Shown here: positions 47,947 to 59,135 of the stretch, one piece after another | How positions within the stretch are numbered: the stretch's first letter is position 1 | Layout: every line of letters begins with the position of its first letter | Origin: Timema cristinae | Taxonomy: Eukaryota; Arthropoda; Insecta; Phasmatodea; Timematidae | DNA: 64,000 nucleotides | NCBI GenBank assembly: GCA_039000515.1 | Contig: JBCFYV010009882.1 | Span: 51,564,816-51,628,815 of the forward strand | Direction: 5' to 3' | Translations under genes and position numbers: made by a program | The notes under the pieces: model-generated | The model's input: the letters and a program-made list of their open reading frames with translations, nothing else | What the model was told of the DNA's origin: nothing | Database searches by the model: none

Positions 47947-48689
47947 GGCAGTGGCTATTGTAGCTGCTATAAATCATTTTTTTTATTGGACGTAGAAATT
48001 ATGGGGAAGGGGGGAAGATTCATACCACCATGAGGGGATCCATATGCTTGTATAAAAACTTAAATAAGGTAGGTATGTTTTTATTTATTTTACTTTATAT
48101 TCCAGTATAGCCAAAATATTATTTATCATGAGTTTAACATGCACTTACAAGATGCATACTTTATATCTTCCCATTGTAAAAACTAGCTATACCAAAATTT
48201 TCAATAACAGATAATTTTGGGTACATCCAAATTGGAGAACAAATGGCATTTCATTGAATAAATTGTTGGTTGGTGTGTAAAAATTGAGTCATATATTTTT
48301 GTTATTAATTTTAAGAATATATTTGAGAAATACAAATACCCTTACTCCCGTAATTCCCACACATATATATTGTCTTGTTATATATTTTAAAAAATCGACG
48401 TATTACGTCTACTTTCTAGTGGACCCTCCTTGTATAAATTAAATTTCATCGCCCTTGTTTCTTTAGGTGTGATAAAAACGTTAATAAAATTAATTAAAAT
48501 ACTTGAAACCAGTTTTATTTCAAAAATGAAAGCCGTTTAAATGAATTTAAAACAAGTTATTTACAGTTTTCAAATGTATATATAGTTTACTAGATCTCAT
48601 AGAAATTATTCATAGATAGTGTTTGATAAATATTTTATTTTATCATCGTGGCTAAGATCCGCTTTGCCTATTTTAATCTCGGTGGGGTC
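47947..48689. other. AT-rich spacer, nothing recognised
   Basis: No gene or clear repeat was recognised. Confidence 0.45.
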
Positions 48690-48879
48690 GACGTCTAAGA
48701 GTCAGATTCATATTTAAACTTAGGCTGCCTCAAAATCAAACAAAGGATGAAACCTACATATCCCAGAATGAAATGTGTCAGTTTCATACCTATATCTATT
48801 TGACTTTAGGTAGGTGACATCTTGTATTAGGTTTCAAACCTAGCTTGAGGCACACTAAGTCTGAAAATGAGTTTTTATC
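48690..48879. mobile_element. Older, diverged copy of the foldback MITE
   Basis: 'CTGCCTCAAAATCAAAC', 'AATGTGTCAGTTTCATACC', 'GACTTTAGGTAGGTGACATC' and 'CTTGAGGCACACTAAGTC' parallel the arms of the perfect foldback immediately to the right, but pairing between its two halves is poor. It is adjacent to the younger copy. Confidence 0.6.
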
Positions 48880-48882
48880 TTA

Positions 48883-49080
48883 GGGCCAGTTTCATAATCA
48901 GACTTCGTGTGCCTCAAGTGTGGTGCTATACTAAATACAAGACGACACCTACCTAAACTCAAATGGAATGGACCAGTTTCATATGTGAAACTGGTCCATT
49001 CCATTCGAGTTTAGGTAGGTGTTTTCCTGTATTTAGTCAAGCACCATACTTGAGGACTAATAAGTCTATGACACTGGCCC
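48883..49080. mobile_element. Foldback MITE, Tourist/Harbinger-like, TTA duplication
   Basis: A 198-bp near-perfect palindrome. The left arm from 'GGGCCAGTTTCATAATCAG' and the right arm to 'TCTATGACACTGGCCC' pair along about 95 bp, with centre 'CAGTTTCATATGTGAAACTG' at 48981. It is flanked by TTA at 48880-48882 and 49081-49083. The 3-bp TTA duplication and GGGCCAGT ends fit PIF/Harbinger (Tourist-like) MITEs. The low number of arm mismatches suggests recent insertion or arm correction. Confidence 0.85.
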
Positions 49081-49413
49081 TTAGTCCTAAAGCGGTGCTA
49101 TATTGTGTGTGGCAAGAGAGATCTTGAGTTCTTTTTAAGTGTAGCCAAAGGTGTTTAGTAACCCTTAAGCGTGTTTTAAAATCCTTAAAAAAATAATGTA
49201 ATTAAACATTATAATGGTGGACACTAGTTGGAAATATATTCTTGTAGCTTTGTCTTGATATAGTTTAATTTAATGTAAAAAGGCTAAATAAATAAATAAA
49301 TTTATGTTTTGGGATGAGGAGGTAAGGGTTTGAACTAGATATATGTAGTTCGCTAGAAAATAATTATTTGAGTTAAAAGATTCTTCCAACTGAACTAGTC
49401 AAACTAGTTCACC

Positions 49414-49418
49414 ATATT

Positions 49419-49449
<31 letters not shown>

Positions 49450-49484
49450 GCACCGCGTCTTACTACCCGTTCAGGTTATACGCA
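49414..49484 (-). mobile_element. Tail-only SINE insertion
   Basis: An (AAT)n run plus only about 37 bp of the common tail (TAGCACCGCGTCTTACTACC ... GGTTATACGCA), flanked by TTCACC at 49408-49413 and 49485-49490. It is the shortest copy here and cannot be assigned to A or B. Confidence 0.85.
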
Positions 49485-49490
49485 TTCACC

Positions 49491-50836
49491 TTCTTGAAGT
49501 GAACTACAAAATGACGCAAAAGTAAGCACTCGTGATTTATCAGCTAAGCTCGGTCATAGAAATTAAGTGGCAAAACCTAGGTTATTCCATAAACTTCCAT
49601 GCCAGGCATGTGTGGGTAAAATGGGATTTCTTTGTTTGAAATTTCCCTTGCTTAGCCAAGCTACAGATCAAGTTTCATAGAAGTGATATTATCTGACAGC
49701 TATAAATGCGACTATATCTAATTTTATGCAATTAATCGTCAAGTCATGTGATCTGCAGCTTTAGATGGATATTATCAATACAGATAATGGAGTAGAATAA
49801 TATATAATTAGATCACTTGCATGAATGTAGGTCACTCACAAACGACTGTACTATCACCTGTAGAACGGTAGTTCACAAACGACTAAGCTATATAAATGAA
49901 CTTTTTATTTCAGTCAACTGAACCACTTTGAACTGTTCTCCTGATTTCTAGTTTGAACATTCTCCGAGTCCTCTCATTTCTTGGCTACAGACTTGGTTCT
50001 ACATAAGTAGTAACTTCTTAGAGATCGGCCAAGATTAATCCAGTATCCTAGAGATGTAGTGGACCTTCGTTGCAGTGAACCATGGAATAGGAAATATACC
50101 TATTTAGTCAGAAATTTATTTTATCAACACGAGACGAGACATTGCATTGCTTTTAAGAGCCGAGTCACCGATTTCATATGGTCAAAGCAAAATTAAATTC
50201 ACTCTCTGAAATAAACAGAGGCTTATATATATGATATGAGTGTTCGACCAGTTCGGTCATACATGATACTTAATTTTATTTATAAATCAACATCATTGAT
50301 TAGATGTTGCCGTTAGCTCAACGTAAGAGCTGTCCAGGAAAGTACCTTCACGTTACGTAAACGTTAAGTGAAGTGGACCACGTATTCCTGCCAGCCAATC
50401 ATATTGCAAACAGCGTCAACAGAACTATAAATACTTCATTTGTTGGCATATTTGGTATGCAAATTACTTGTTCAGTAAAGTTTGTCCGCGTATTACAAAC
50501 TCCAAAACATTGTGTTTTGTACACTCAGAAAGCTTCTTTCTATTGCTAGTATTTGCCCAGCCCTAAAGAATTGAGTTTCATTTTAGTGAACAGCTTGTTT
50601 TAAAACACTTCATTGTCTGCGTCTTTCTCGAGTTGCTACGTTACGTGAATCATCAACACACACTAGTTTATTTACATTAAATTAACATTAAGTTGAGCTT
50701 AATCCCGGTTTTAAAGGAAACTCACCCGCACTATCGTTGAGGTGGAATGGGTAACACCTCGTCACCCATTCAGTATGTTAATTGCCTTATGCCTTATGCC
50801 TTAGACCTTAAGCCCTCCATTATGGGTAGTAATGTT
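49491..50836. other. Mixed-composition spacer, no gene recognised
   Basis: Somewhat less AT-rich than its surroundings, with a TATAAATAC word near 50426, but no open frame with signal and no convincing promoter architecture. Confidence 0.35.
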
Positions 50837-50972
50837 GTTATTATTATTAGCACCGCGTCTTACTACCCGTTCGGGTTATACGCACTTACGCTAATGTGTA
50901 ATGGTAGGGTGATTGTGAGATGAAATGAAGGACCTACAGTTTAACGTGGAATCCGAACCACGGTGGAGGCCT
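50837..50972 (-). mobile_element. SINE-A, 5'-truncated copy with TSD
   Basis: (AAT)n, common tail and body up to 'GGTGGAGGCCT', flanked by GGTAGTAATGTT at 50825-50836 and 50973-50984. It breaks within a few bp of the break in the 45.7-kb copy. Confidence 0.95.
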
Positions 50973-50984
50973 GGTAGTAATGTT

Positions 50985-52245
50985 AAATATTTTTCACTAC
51001 ACAAATGGATTGTGGGCCAGCCTAACTTTCCTCATAGCTCATTGGCGGAGTTTATGTCCAAGAGGCCCTAGGCAAAGTTCCTCTTTTTTCGGAGGGGGGG
51101 GGGGGGTAGTTACCATTCGTTTATCTGGAAAGGTCGCAAGCTTACAGTGTTTGATTCAACTTAGTTGCAGATTCTAAGATAAGGCCATAGTGTAATCTTT
51201 CAAGGTAATACTGTCACCAGACTGTGTAAACAGAGTTTTCGTGTATCATGAATATTATAATCGAAGCATTGTGTTAAAATGTATTTACATAACTACTTAA
51301 TTATCCACATGATAAAATGTATTTATAGAAAATTGGTACGAAACGAACGTTCATACTTTCACATTTACGTTATTATAGATTGTAAAATATTATTTTTTTA
51401 ATAACTTAAGTGATCATTAACTACCTAATGATATTTTTATATTGCGAATATCATTTTTATTTATCATGTTAAACATTCGCCAAATAACCATTTTGACAAA
51501 ATTATTAGGAAAATTTCCCAAAATGTCAAATTTAAAAGAAAATTAAACAACCCAAGAATACATTTTTATAAAAAAAAAAGTGTCCCGTGCTATTTTTTGT
51601 GTTAAACACTCGCCCAATTATTAATCTTTAACAAAACCGATTAAGACATTTACGAAAAATTGTGAATATTCTTAATTCAGTTATCAATAAACTACATTTA
51701 ATTTGAGGGCTATAATCAAAATATAGCATCTAACTATCAATTATGAACAAAATCCATTCAACCATTTTGTTTATGTTGTCCCAGGGACAGTCATAATTAT
51801 AAAACTCACTTTTTTGGGTTCGAGGGCACACAACACTTAAAGATCCATCATAATCTCGAGGTATAAAGTTTTCACGACTAAAATTCTTTTTATGTTTGAT
51901 AAAGTAAGAAAAACCTTAAAATAAATTTAAAAACGGGGTTTCAGAAGTATATTTTCATGATTTTCATACAGTACATACTTATTTATATCACTCTAATTTT
52001 CATAGAAAGGGTCTTTTAAACTTACAAACACATTGTAATGTTATTTTATAGGTATTAATAATATCTATCGGAAGTGACCTAACGTATGAATACGTAAAAT
52101 TAAATTTTTCCTAGCTTTCAGATCAGGCTCGTCCTATGAAAATTGGTCTATGGAGGTAAAGTCTTGTCGGTTTAACCAAGTGAACCTGGAAAAAAAGTTG
52201 AAGCAAATCAAAATTTTAATTAAAAATATAAAACTATTTGTAAGA
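50985..52245. other. AT-rich spacer with G-run
   Basis: A G-run lies near 51095-51107, inside a 'TCGGAGGGGGGG' context often seen in decayed DNA-element ends. No gene was recognised. Confidence 0.4.
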
Positions 52246-52531
52246 TTATTATTATTATTATTATTAGCACCACGTCTTACTACCCGTTCGGGTTATACGC
52301 ACTTACGCTAATGTGTAATGGTAGGGTGATTGTGAGATGAAATGAAGGACCTACAGTTTAACGTGGAATCCGAACCACGGTGGAGGCCTGGCATTCCCCA
52401 CATTCACAAGATGTCTTGTCAGAGGTGAAGGAAGGGTTTGGAAATCAGATAAATCTGTGCCGGGACTGAGGATTGAACCCCGGCCGCCAGCATAGAAGTC
52501 CGACACCTTACCCCTAGACCACCAGGTCACC
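52246..52531 (-). mobile_element. SINE-A, full-length copy with TSD
   Basis: (AAT)n, common tail, body, B box 'GAGGATTGAACCCCGG' and head ending 'GACCACCAGGTCACC', flanked by a perfect 13-bp ACTATTTGTAAGA at 52233-52245 and 52532-52544. Confidence 0.97.
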
Positions 52532-53027
52532 ACTATTTGTAAGAAAACAACTTTGAGATTAACTTTAGTGCCCCTCAGTCATACAGAACCATACTTCGGC
52601 GCGCATAGCCCCAAATACGCCTCTACATGCACCTATTACAGTCCAATTTTTATGTTTTATTATCTGACAGCAAGAAAAGTTAATACACCTTATTCACATA
52701 TTTATGTCAACTGATGTGATCAGCATCTGTTACATTTTTTTTATTTTCAATGCATATAAAATAACACTAACAATGTAGTAAATCGTTTTCAAACTTGACC
52801 ACAACATAAATATGTATTTTCTAAAAGTACCTCCCTGTTTAAATTAAACTGTCTCTCCCTCATCCAAATCCTAAAATGAAGTTCTAATACTTGATGTTAA
52901 GCTTTATAATTAAATATATAAAAACATTGTGCCAAGGATCAAACCTTTGCATCTTTCAGACGCACGTATGTGAGCCGGTTCACTAAAAAAAAAAGTGTCT
53001 TTAGGAGCATTTAACATTAGCCTTGTG

Positions 53028-53645
53028 TCCAGGCTCGCCCTAAGGAGTGTGCAAACGGTGTGGTCACACAGGAACCCATAATTTGAGGGCCCCCACGCTT
53101 ACTTAGGTGACAGAATGAAAAAAAAAAACTAGTTGGGATAGAAAATTGTTGCTTGCATGCTCATATATGTATAGGCGATCTAGCAAATATTGTCAGAGTG
53201 TAAAAACAAATAAAAACAATCATGTTGTTTGATTAATGTAACGAATGGAGTTCTTCGTTGGAACTCCACCGTTTTACATTTGTATGTTTGTGGTGAACAT
53301 GTCTCACAATAGCTTTTGAACGCATTAATCGATTTAATTCAAACTTTACACAGTTGTTCTTTGTATCTTTATACAGATCATGTTCGTTGGGGAAGAAAAT
53401 CAAAAGAAGAGTCTGGGAGAAATCAACTGTTATATGTATAAAAACATGGCTTCTAGCATTAATTATTACATGAAGGTCTTTTTCTGATACCTTATAGGAT
53501 GAAAATTGGTATATAGGTGCAAACTACTGTAATATCACTATTTGGGGGGGGGGGGGTTGAGAGAGGGGGATTGAGGTAGATAACTGAGGGCCCCACAAAC
53601 GAAGTTAACTCACGGCCTCACGTCTGCGAAGGGCAGCTATGCTTG
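53028..53645. mobile_element. Possible DNA element with diverged inverted ends
   Basis: The left 'CAGGCTCGCCCTAAGGAGTG' and 'GAGGGCCCCCACGC' resemble the reverse complement of the right 'GAGGGCCCCACAAACG' and 'GCGAAGGGCAGCTATGC'. The interior has 'CTTTTGAACGCATTAATCG' and a G-run near 53546. No TSD was identified. Confidence 0.3.
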
Positions 53646-55615
53646 TGTCAGTAGTGAACAAGCCACCAGCTTACTCTACCACTTGCAAGCTGCTCATTGG
53701 GTTGTGTGTCTTATGGAACAATTCACACGGGAGCTTAAAAGAGCAGTAGCTAAGTTGGGGATGAGGAAAACAACATACTTATTTTCGAAACAACTATTTG
53801 TCGAAAAAAAAATCAACAATTACCAGTGTTTTGAGACTTAGGATATGAATAGGTATATAGCAATCAAATAAAACCCATAGAGGGAATTAAAATTGAAGGC
53901 TGGTTAAAAATTGGTACTTGCCACACGATCTTACCAAAACAGTTGAAGTGTTTATTTTTATTTATTATGGCCAAAGTCTTTAGTATTACCGCTACTTTCC
54001 TCATTCCTACCCAATTAGTTTAAATAGGTCTATGTGAATTTTCCGTTTAAGTATTAAGAGGCGGTTAGTAAGGTTTTAACAAGGCTTAAAAAAACATTCC
54101 AAGCACTGATCTGGCAAATAACTTTACTCAAAACATAAAATAATTTTAGAGTTATTTGAGAATTTTTTCAAACTATTTTTAAATAGAGGTAAATTGTAAC
54201 ATCACTGCTAAGCACACGTTTAAGCATTTAGGTCTAAACCTTACCCAGCTAAACACTCATGTTTAAGCCCACCTATCCCTAAACACACAGCCTTCAAACA
54301 CCTAACTATAAACATCACTTTATAAAGCCACAAATATTAATGTCGGGTAATAAAACAAATAAAAATCAAGCCACTTCATTATTTTAGACGTCGCCTAAGG
54401 TCAAACCAAGGTTCCTTCACTTTACAATTGGCCTCCACACTTGAAAGCGTAAATAGCCTGTCCATTACACTGCACATAACTGGATATTGCAGACCACACG
54501 AATATTTCTAAAACCACATTAGACTTATTCCAATATTATCCTTAATTTAGTTTACGTTCTAAATATTTCATTAGAGATGTAATCAATTAAAACAATTTTT
54601 ATAATTAATTATTACACACATAAAGAAAGTTTTTTATCGAGTGAAATAGAACTATTATTTACTTGAAAACTATATTTGACGTGTTATTTACTAGGTTATG
54701 TCTAGATTCTATTCAATACGTCAAACTCAAGGTTAATAATATCTTAGTTTAAAAAGGAAGGAATGATTAAAGATTATTTGAGGCTGAAAACATTCCTCTG
54801 TAAGGATGAATAGGTCTACAACATTTGGTACAAACCTTCTTGTTTGTCAAGAGCTTTTATAACAATAACATTATTTTTAAAGGATGTGTTAAACATAGAG
54901 ACAATTATTATATCTGTGTTAGTACCACTAATATAGAGTTAGTATAACGATTTAAAGATTTCATTACTAGTGTAATTTAATGACAATTAGTGGTTTTTAA
55001 ACCCAAAAATTTTAATTCTTACATTAAAAATTGACATTCAGGAGACGATGTATACAAATAATATAAGATTATAATACCGTCATTATAAGTAAATAGCCTA
55101 TTCTATATATTAAATTATCAAAGATTTTATTCTTCCCATTTCCAAATTAAATTACCCTTAAACCTTATCACGCTTGGATAAGGAATACAAAGTAGGTCAA
55201 TAAACCGGAGGTAGCTATCAAGAAGTAAGTAGTAGTTCAATTGGTCCATTAAAAGTTATATTTGAAGTTTTGGGTAGACACTGACCCATTCATCCTAGAG
55301 CAATACACACAATTTACTATATCTTTCCCACCTTCCCTTTTCAAAATAAAATGTAGACTCAACGAGAAAATAAAAAGTATTTTTAAACTTAAGGTTACTC
55401 GGCCAGGAAATTCAAGCATTATCCTCAAGTGGCCACGAGGGAACCACAATCGCTAGTGGGTTCATAATAAATTAGTCAACGAGGTCTAATAGTTATCCAA
55501 GGTCCACCAGGTCAGTAATTCATCTGGCATTGGCCAGATTGATTGTACAAGCTTTGCAGTAACGTATCTGCGCATGTACTTTACTCATCATTAATAAGAG
55601 GGAAATTTGACTTAC
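53646..55615. other. AT-rich spacer, possible intron of the minus-strand gene
   Basis: If the exon at 55616-55695 is real, this lies downstream in its first intron. No second exon with matching phase was recognised, and small exons could have been missed. Open frames at 55249-55456 on both strands lack domain motifs. Confidence 0.35.
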
Positions 55616-55695
55616 CTTGAACATGGAGGGGGCAAAGAGTAGCCAGAAACTAGACACACCAATAAACTCAACAATCCAATAGTGTTGAGATCCAT
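55616..55695 (-). CDS. Candidate first coding exon of a secreted protein
   Basis: The minus strand starts with ATG at 55695-55693 in a good context (G at -3, G at +4), with an in-frame TAG two codons upstream. It encodes MDLNTIGLLSLLVCLVSGYS then LPPPCS: a short polar start, a hydrophobic run at residues 6-16, small residues at 17-20, and then Pro/Cys. This is the layout of a cleaved signal peptide. After 80 nt the sequence reads AAG|GTAAGT, a full-consensus 5' splice site, leaving a phase-2 intron. A less AT-rich block with promoter-like motifs lies 300-660 bp upstream. The mature protein is unknown because no downstream exon was recognised in the window. Chance agreement of start context, signal peptide and donor is possible but unlikely. 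Transcript data are needed for proof. Confidence 0.5.
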
Positions 55696-56360
55696 TTCCT
55701 AATTTATTTAAAACAAAAAACGATAATCACTTCGCTAACTTCAACGTTTCGTAACACTTCCAAAAACGGTATTGTAAACAGATACCGAGCTTGCACAAAT
55801 GTATATATTTAAATGACCACGGTATAAAATTGTTTTTATCACTAAACAATAAATTTCACGGAATAAAAATTAAGTTTAGTTTTAATACATATAACCCAAA
55901 GATATAATTCTAAAATATTTGTTCATTCTAATTTTTTTTTAGTTTAGCTCGTAGATCATACAATTTCTTCATAATATGATTTTAAAATCCTGACCCTTGT
56001 GACAATATAAAAGCGGCTTAAAAGTTGGATAAAGCTTGTAGGTTGTGGCTTGGCGCACATGCAGCCTAGCACTAGTCGGTGGGCACTACGTTACAAGACT
56101 CGCGCAATAAGCAAGTTTCGAAGACAGGGTCAAACCATTCATTACATCACGAAGTAGCTAACATCCCACTGGTTGAGGCACTAGTCGAGCCGTTCCCAAC
56201 ACCGCTTCTGATTGGCTGCAAGCTTACACACCTTCCCTGAGAGGACAAGCTAGGTTATGATGACGTGGTTTGCACTTGAGTTGCCTGCTGTTATCTGCTG
56301 ACGTTTGTTTCGGTTCACTCGCGTCAGCTGACAAAAGTAGGGGCGAACGGATACGGAACC
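55696..56360 (-). promoter_or_regulatory. Candidate promoter and 5' region of the secreted-protein gene
   Basis: 56030-56360 is clearly less AT-rich and has more CG dinucleotides than its surroundings. It contains CTGATTGGCTG (an inverted CCAAT box) near 56208, GATGACGTGG (CRE-like) near 56260 and the palindrome GTCAGCTGAC near 56325. No convincing TATA plus initiator pair was found at a fixed distance on the minus strand; a TATAAAAG word near 56007 faces the plus strand. Function is inferred from position and motifs only. Confidence 0.35.
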
Positions 56361-56420
56361 AGAATCACCACGTCTTTCTAATCACATATATTTATGACAA
56401 AATATCCTATACCAAGTTTT

Positions 56421-56655
56421 TTTAGCACCGCGTCTTAATACCCTTTCGGAGTAAATCATAGTTGTACTAATTACGCTAATGAGTTAGGTATGAGGACGAT
56501 TTAATTTAGAGGAAGTGTACCCGCATTTGCTTGGAGGGATGGTGCGAAAAAATTATGAAAACCACCCTCATTACACTAACCTGGTTTAGAACCCAGATCT
56601 CCTCGTCATCCATTGAAAGTCTAATTTATTGCGAGAATGATGCATTAGACCAGTA
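56421..56655 (-). mobile_element. SINE-B2, old copy
   Basis: Tail 'TAGCACCGCGTCTTAATACC', body 'CCGCATTTGCTTGGAGGGA', B-box remnant 'TGGTTTAGAACCCAG', and head 'GTCTAATTTATTGCGAGAAT'. Confidence 0.88.
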
Positions 56656-57514
56656 GTTGATTTAAGAACTAAACTAACACTTTCATTAATTGCAAAGCTT
56701 CAAGGAACTCGATTTATTACAAAGAGAGACTACCCTGATTGAGTTAGTCTCTACAACAAAGTATGACCACATCTTGAACATAAGGTTAAAATATAATTTC
56801 TCTAACAATCAATATCATGTCATACTATTTTTATAGTTATTATTTTATTTAACTATCAATATGCGATAACTTGGCTCAACTAGTAGAGCACCTGTTCATT
56901 GAGTGATAGTGTCCTTGGCTCGAGTTATGGTGTACTAGTAAAAAATTATCGCTTTTAAATTGGTTTCACTTCTTTAAGTGTTGTTTGAAGTATGGTTGCT
57001 TTTCATTGAATCATATTAAAAATACAAATAATAATGGCTCTCTTTCTTTTTACACTCATATACATAAATCTACTCAAATGTGAAATTTAATACATCCGCT
57101 TCATTGAACTAACACGTGCTTTTCGTCACGACGAGTTACTTTTCTAATTATTGAAGCGCACACTAAGTCTTTTATCTGCAACTAGTCTAAGATTCGTGCG
57201 TTATCGGGAAATAAACCCAATCAGCATCAAGTCTGTAAATCAGCGTAATGTATTTTATTGGAAATAAAAATCCAAATGTTCATTAATATTTTAAAAATTT
57301 CTTTTATAATAATTTACTTACTTTCACATAATTTCATGTCTCATACAGTAATAACAAAAGATATAATTATATATTTAATCAAAGTTGAACACAGTCAAGA
57401 GAAAATTTTCTACGAAAACCAGATACTAAAATTAATATTCTCACATTGTTACCGCTATTACTAGTCTATTATCCATTTGATAAATGAAATAAATAAATTA
57501 AAATTAATTATTTT
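56656..57514. other. AT-rich spacer with a decayed tRNA-like sequence
   Basis: 56868-56935 has 'TTGGCTCAACTAGTAGAGC' and 'CTTGGCTCGAGTTATGG', which look like decayed A and B boxes. No pairing arms support a tRNA gene. Nothing else was recognised. Confidence 0.4.
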
Positions 57515-57775
57515 TATTTGGCACCACGTCTTACTGACCGTTCGGGTTGTACACTTAAGTAAACTACTAATTAAGATAGTGTGTTAGGAATTAGGCAGAT
57601 TGAATTTAGAGAAAGTGAGCACACATTTGCGTGGTGGGAGAGTGGAAAAACATTTAGAGAAAACCACCCCAGTTAATCCAACCGAGATTTGAACCTCGAT
57701 CTCCCCGTCCTCAGCAGGCTAGCTCAACACTAAACTAGCGCGCTATCTAATTAAGACACCCGGGCTGATAAAATG
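57515..57775 (-). mobile_element. SINE-B1, old copy
   Basis: Tail 'GGCACCACGTCTTACTGACC', body 'CATTTGCGTGGTGGGAGAG', B box 'CGAGATTTGAACCTCG', and head 'GACACCCGGGC'. A small duplication (AAGTAAACTACTAA) lies in the tail region. Confidence 0.9.
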
Positions 57776-57821
57776 ATTTAATTTTGCAATATAAATATTT
57801 AGATTCGCATGTATTTGAAAA

Positions 57822-58072
57822 AAAGATTATCACTGCGTCTTACTATCCGTTCGAGTTATACGCCTTTGTACTAATTACACTAATGTGCTAGGGACTAGGA
57901 AGATTGAGGTTAAAAGAAATGTACCTTCATTTGCGTGGAGGGGGAGCGGAAAAACCATTTAAGAAAAACCACTCTTAATACACCCGACCGGAATCAAATC
58001 CTTATCTCCCCATCTTCGGTAGTTTAGTCAATGCTAGAGTATACCATGTGGCCACCAAAGTGGGTGGACGTG
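57822..58072 (-). mobile_element. SINE-B2 copy
   Basis: Tail 'CACTGCGTCTTACTATCCG', body 'TCATTTGCGTGGAGGGGGAG', 'CACCCGACCGGAATCAAATC', and head 'ATGTGGCCACCAAAGTGGG'. Confidence 0.9.
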
Positions 58073-58253
58073 TATATTAAAATAGGCTTCAAGTAGACAA
58101 GTAGGGTACATAATTGGAAGCATTTTTCTTATTTAAATACAAGCGTGGTTCGCTACTTGTAAAACAAGCTTATCTCACATAGTCTACATGAATTATACTG
58201 AATTTAAAAAATTTGATTTCTTTAATGTTTGAACTCTTAAAATCAAACTATTA

Positions 58254-58259
58254 TTATTA

Positions 58260-58292
<33 letters not shown>

Positions 58293-58428
58293 GCACCGCG
58301 TCTTACTACCCGTTCGGGTTATACGCACTTACGCTAATGTGTAATGGTAGGGTGATTGTGAGATGAAATGAAGGACCTACAGTTTAACGTGGAATCCGGA
58401 CCACGGTGGTGACCTGGCATTCCCACAT
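58254..58428 (-). mobile_element. SINE-A, 5'-truncated copy with TSD
   Basis: A long (AAT)n, common tail and body to 'GGTGACCTGGCATTCCCAC', flanked by ATCAAACTATTA at 58242-58253 and 58429-58440. Confidence 0.94.
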
Positions 58429-58443
58429 ATCAAACTATTAACA

Positions 58444-58680
58444 ACGGCCGAATGGTCTAAGGCGTTATTCTCGTGTTCGACTGGCCTGCTGATGACCGAG
58501 ATCAGAGTTGGAGTTCCTGTCGGATTTAATATGGGTGGTTTGTCCTAAGTGATTTACCACTCTCCTTCCACGCAAATGTGGGTAGATTACCTCTAAAATA
58601 CTTCCTTACTCTTCCCTCACTCATTAGAGTAATCAAACTATCAAATATTCGTATAACCTGAACAGGTATTAAGACGCGTG
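58444..58680 (+). mobile_element. SINE-B2 copy, tail-to-tail with the next one
   Basis: Head 'CGGCCGAATGGTCTAAGGCG', body 'CACGCAAATGTGGGTAG', and tail 'CGTATAACCTGAACAGG' with AAGACGCG, where it runs directly into an opposite-strand tail. Confidence 0.88.
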
Positions 58681-59135
58681 TTACTACCCTTTTGGATTAT
58701 ACTCCTATGTACTAAATACGCAAATGGGTAAGGATGAGGCAAGTTTTAAATTAGAGGAAGTGTACCCTCATTTGCGAGGAGAGAGTGGGAAACCATTGAG
58801 GAAAAACCACCCTTAGTAAATCCAAGCGAGATTCGAACCCCAGTACCCTCATTCCCAATAATGCAGTCCAACACGATAGTAGTAATGCGTTATATTATTA
58901 TTAGCACCGCGTCTTACTACCCGTTCGGGCTATACGCACTTACGCTAATGTGTAATGGTAGGGTGATTGTGAGATGAAATGGAGGACCTACAGTTTAACG
59001 TGGAATCCGAACCACGGTGGAGGCCTGGCATTCCCCACATTCACAAGATGTCTTGTCAGAGGTGAAGGAAGGGTTTGGTAATAAGATAAATCTGTGCCGG
59101 GAAATGCGTTATAGTTTGCGGCTACCGGTGCGGGT
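58681..59135 (-). mobile_element. SINE-B2, interrupted by a SINE-A
   Basis: Tail 'TTACTACCCTTTTGGATT', body 'CTCATTTGCGAGGAGAGAG', B box 'GCGAGATTCGAACCCCAG', and head up to 'GATAGTAGTAATGCGTTATA'. A SINE-A then intervenes (58895-59102), and the head resumes as 'GTTTGCGGCTACCGGTGCGG'. Confidence 0.87.
58895..59102 (-). mobile_element. SINE-A, 5'-truncated copy nested in SINE-B2, TSD
   Basis: (AAT)n, common tail and body up to 'ATAAATCTGTGCCGGG', lacking most of the tRNA-like head. It is flanked by AATGCGTTATA at 58884-58894 and 59103-59113. Confidence 0.96.
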
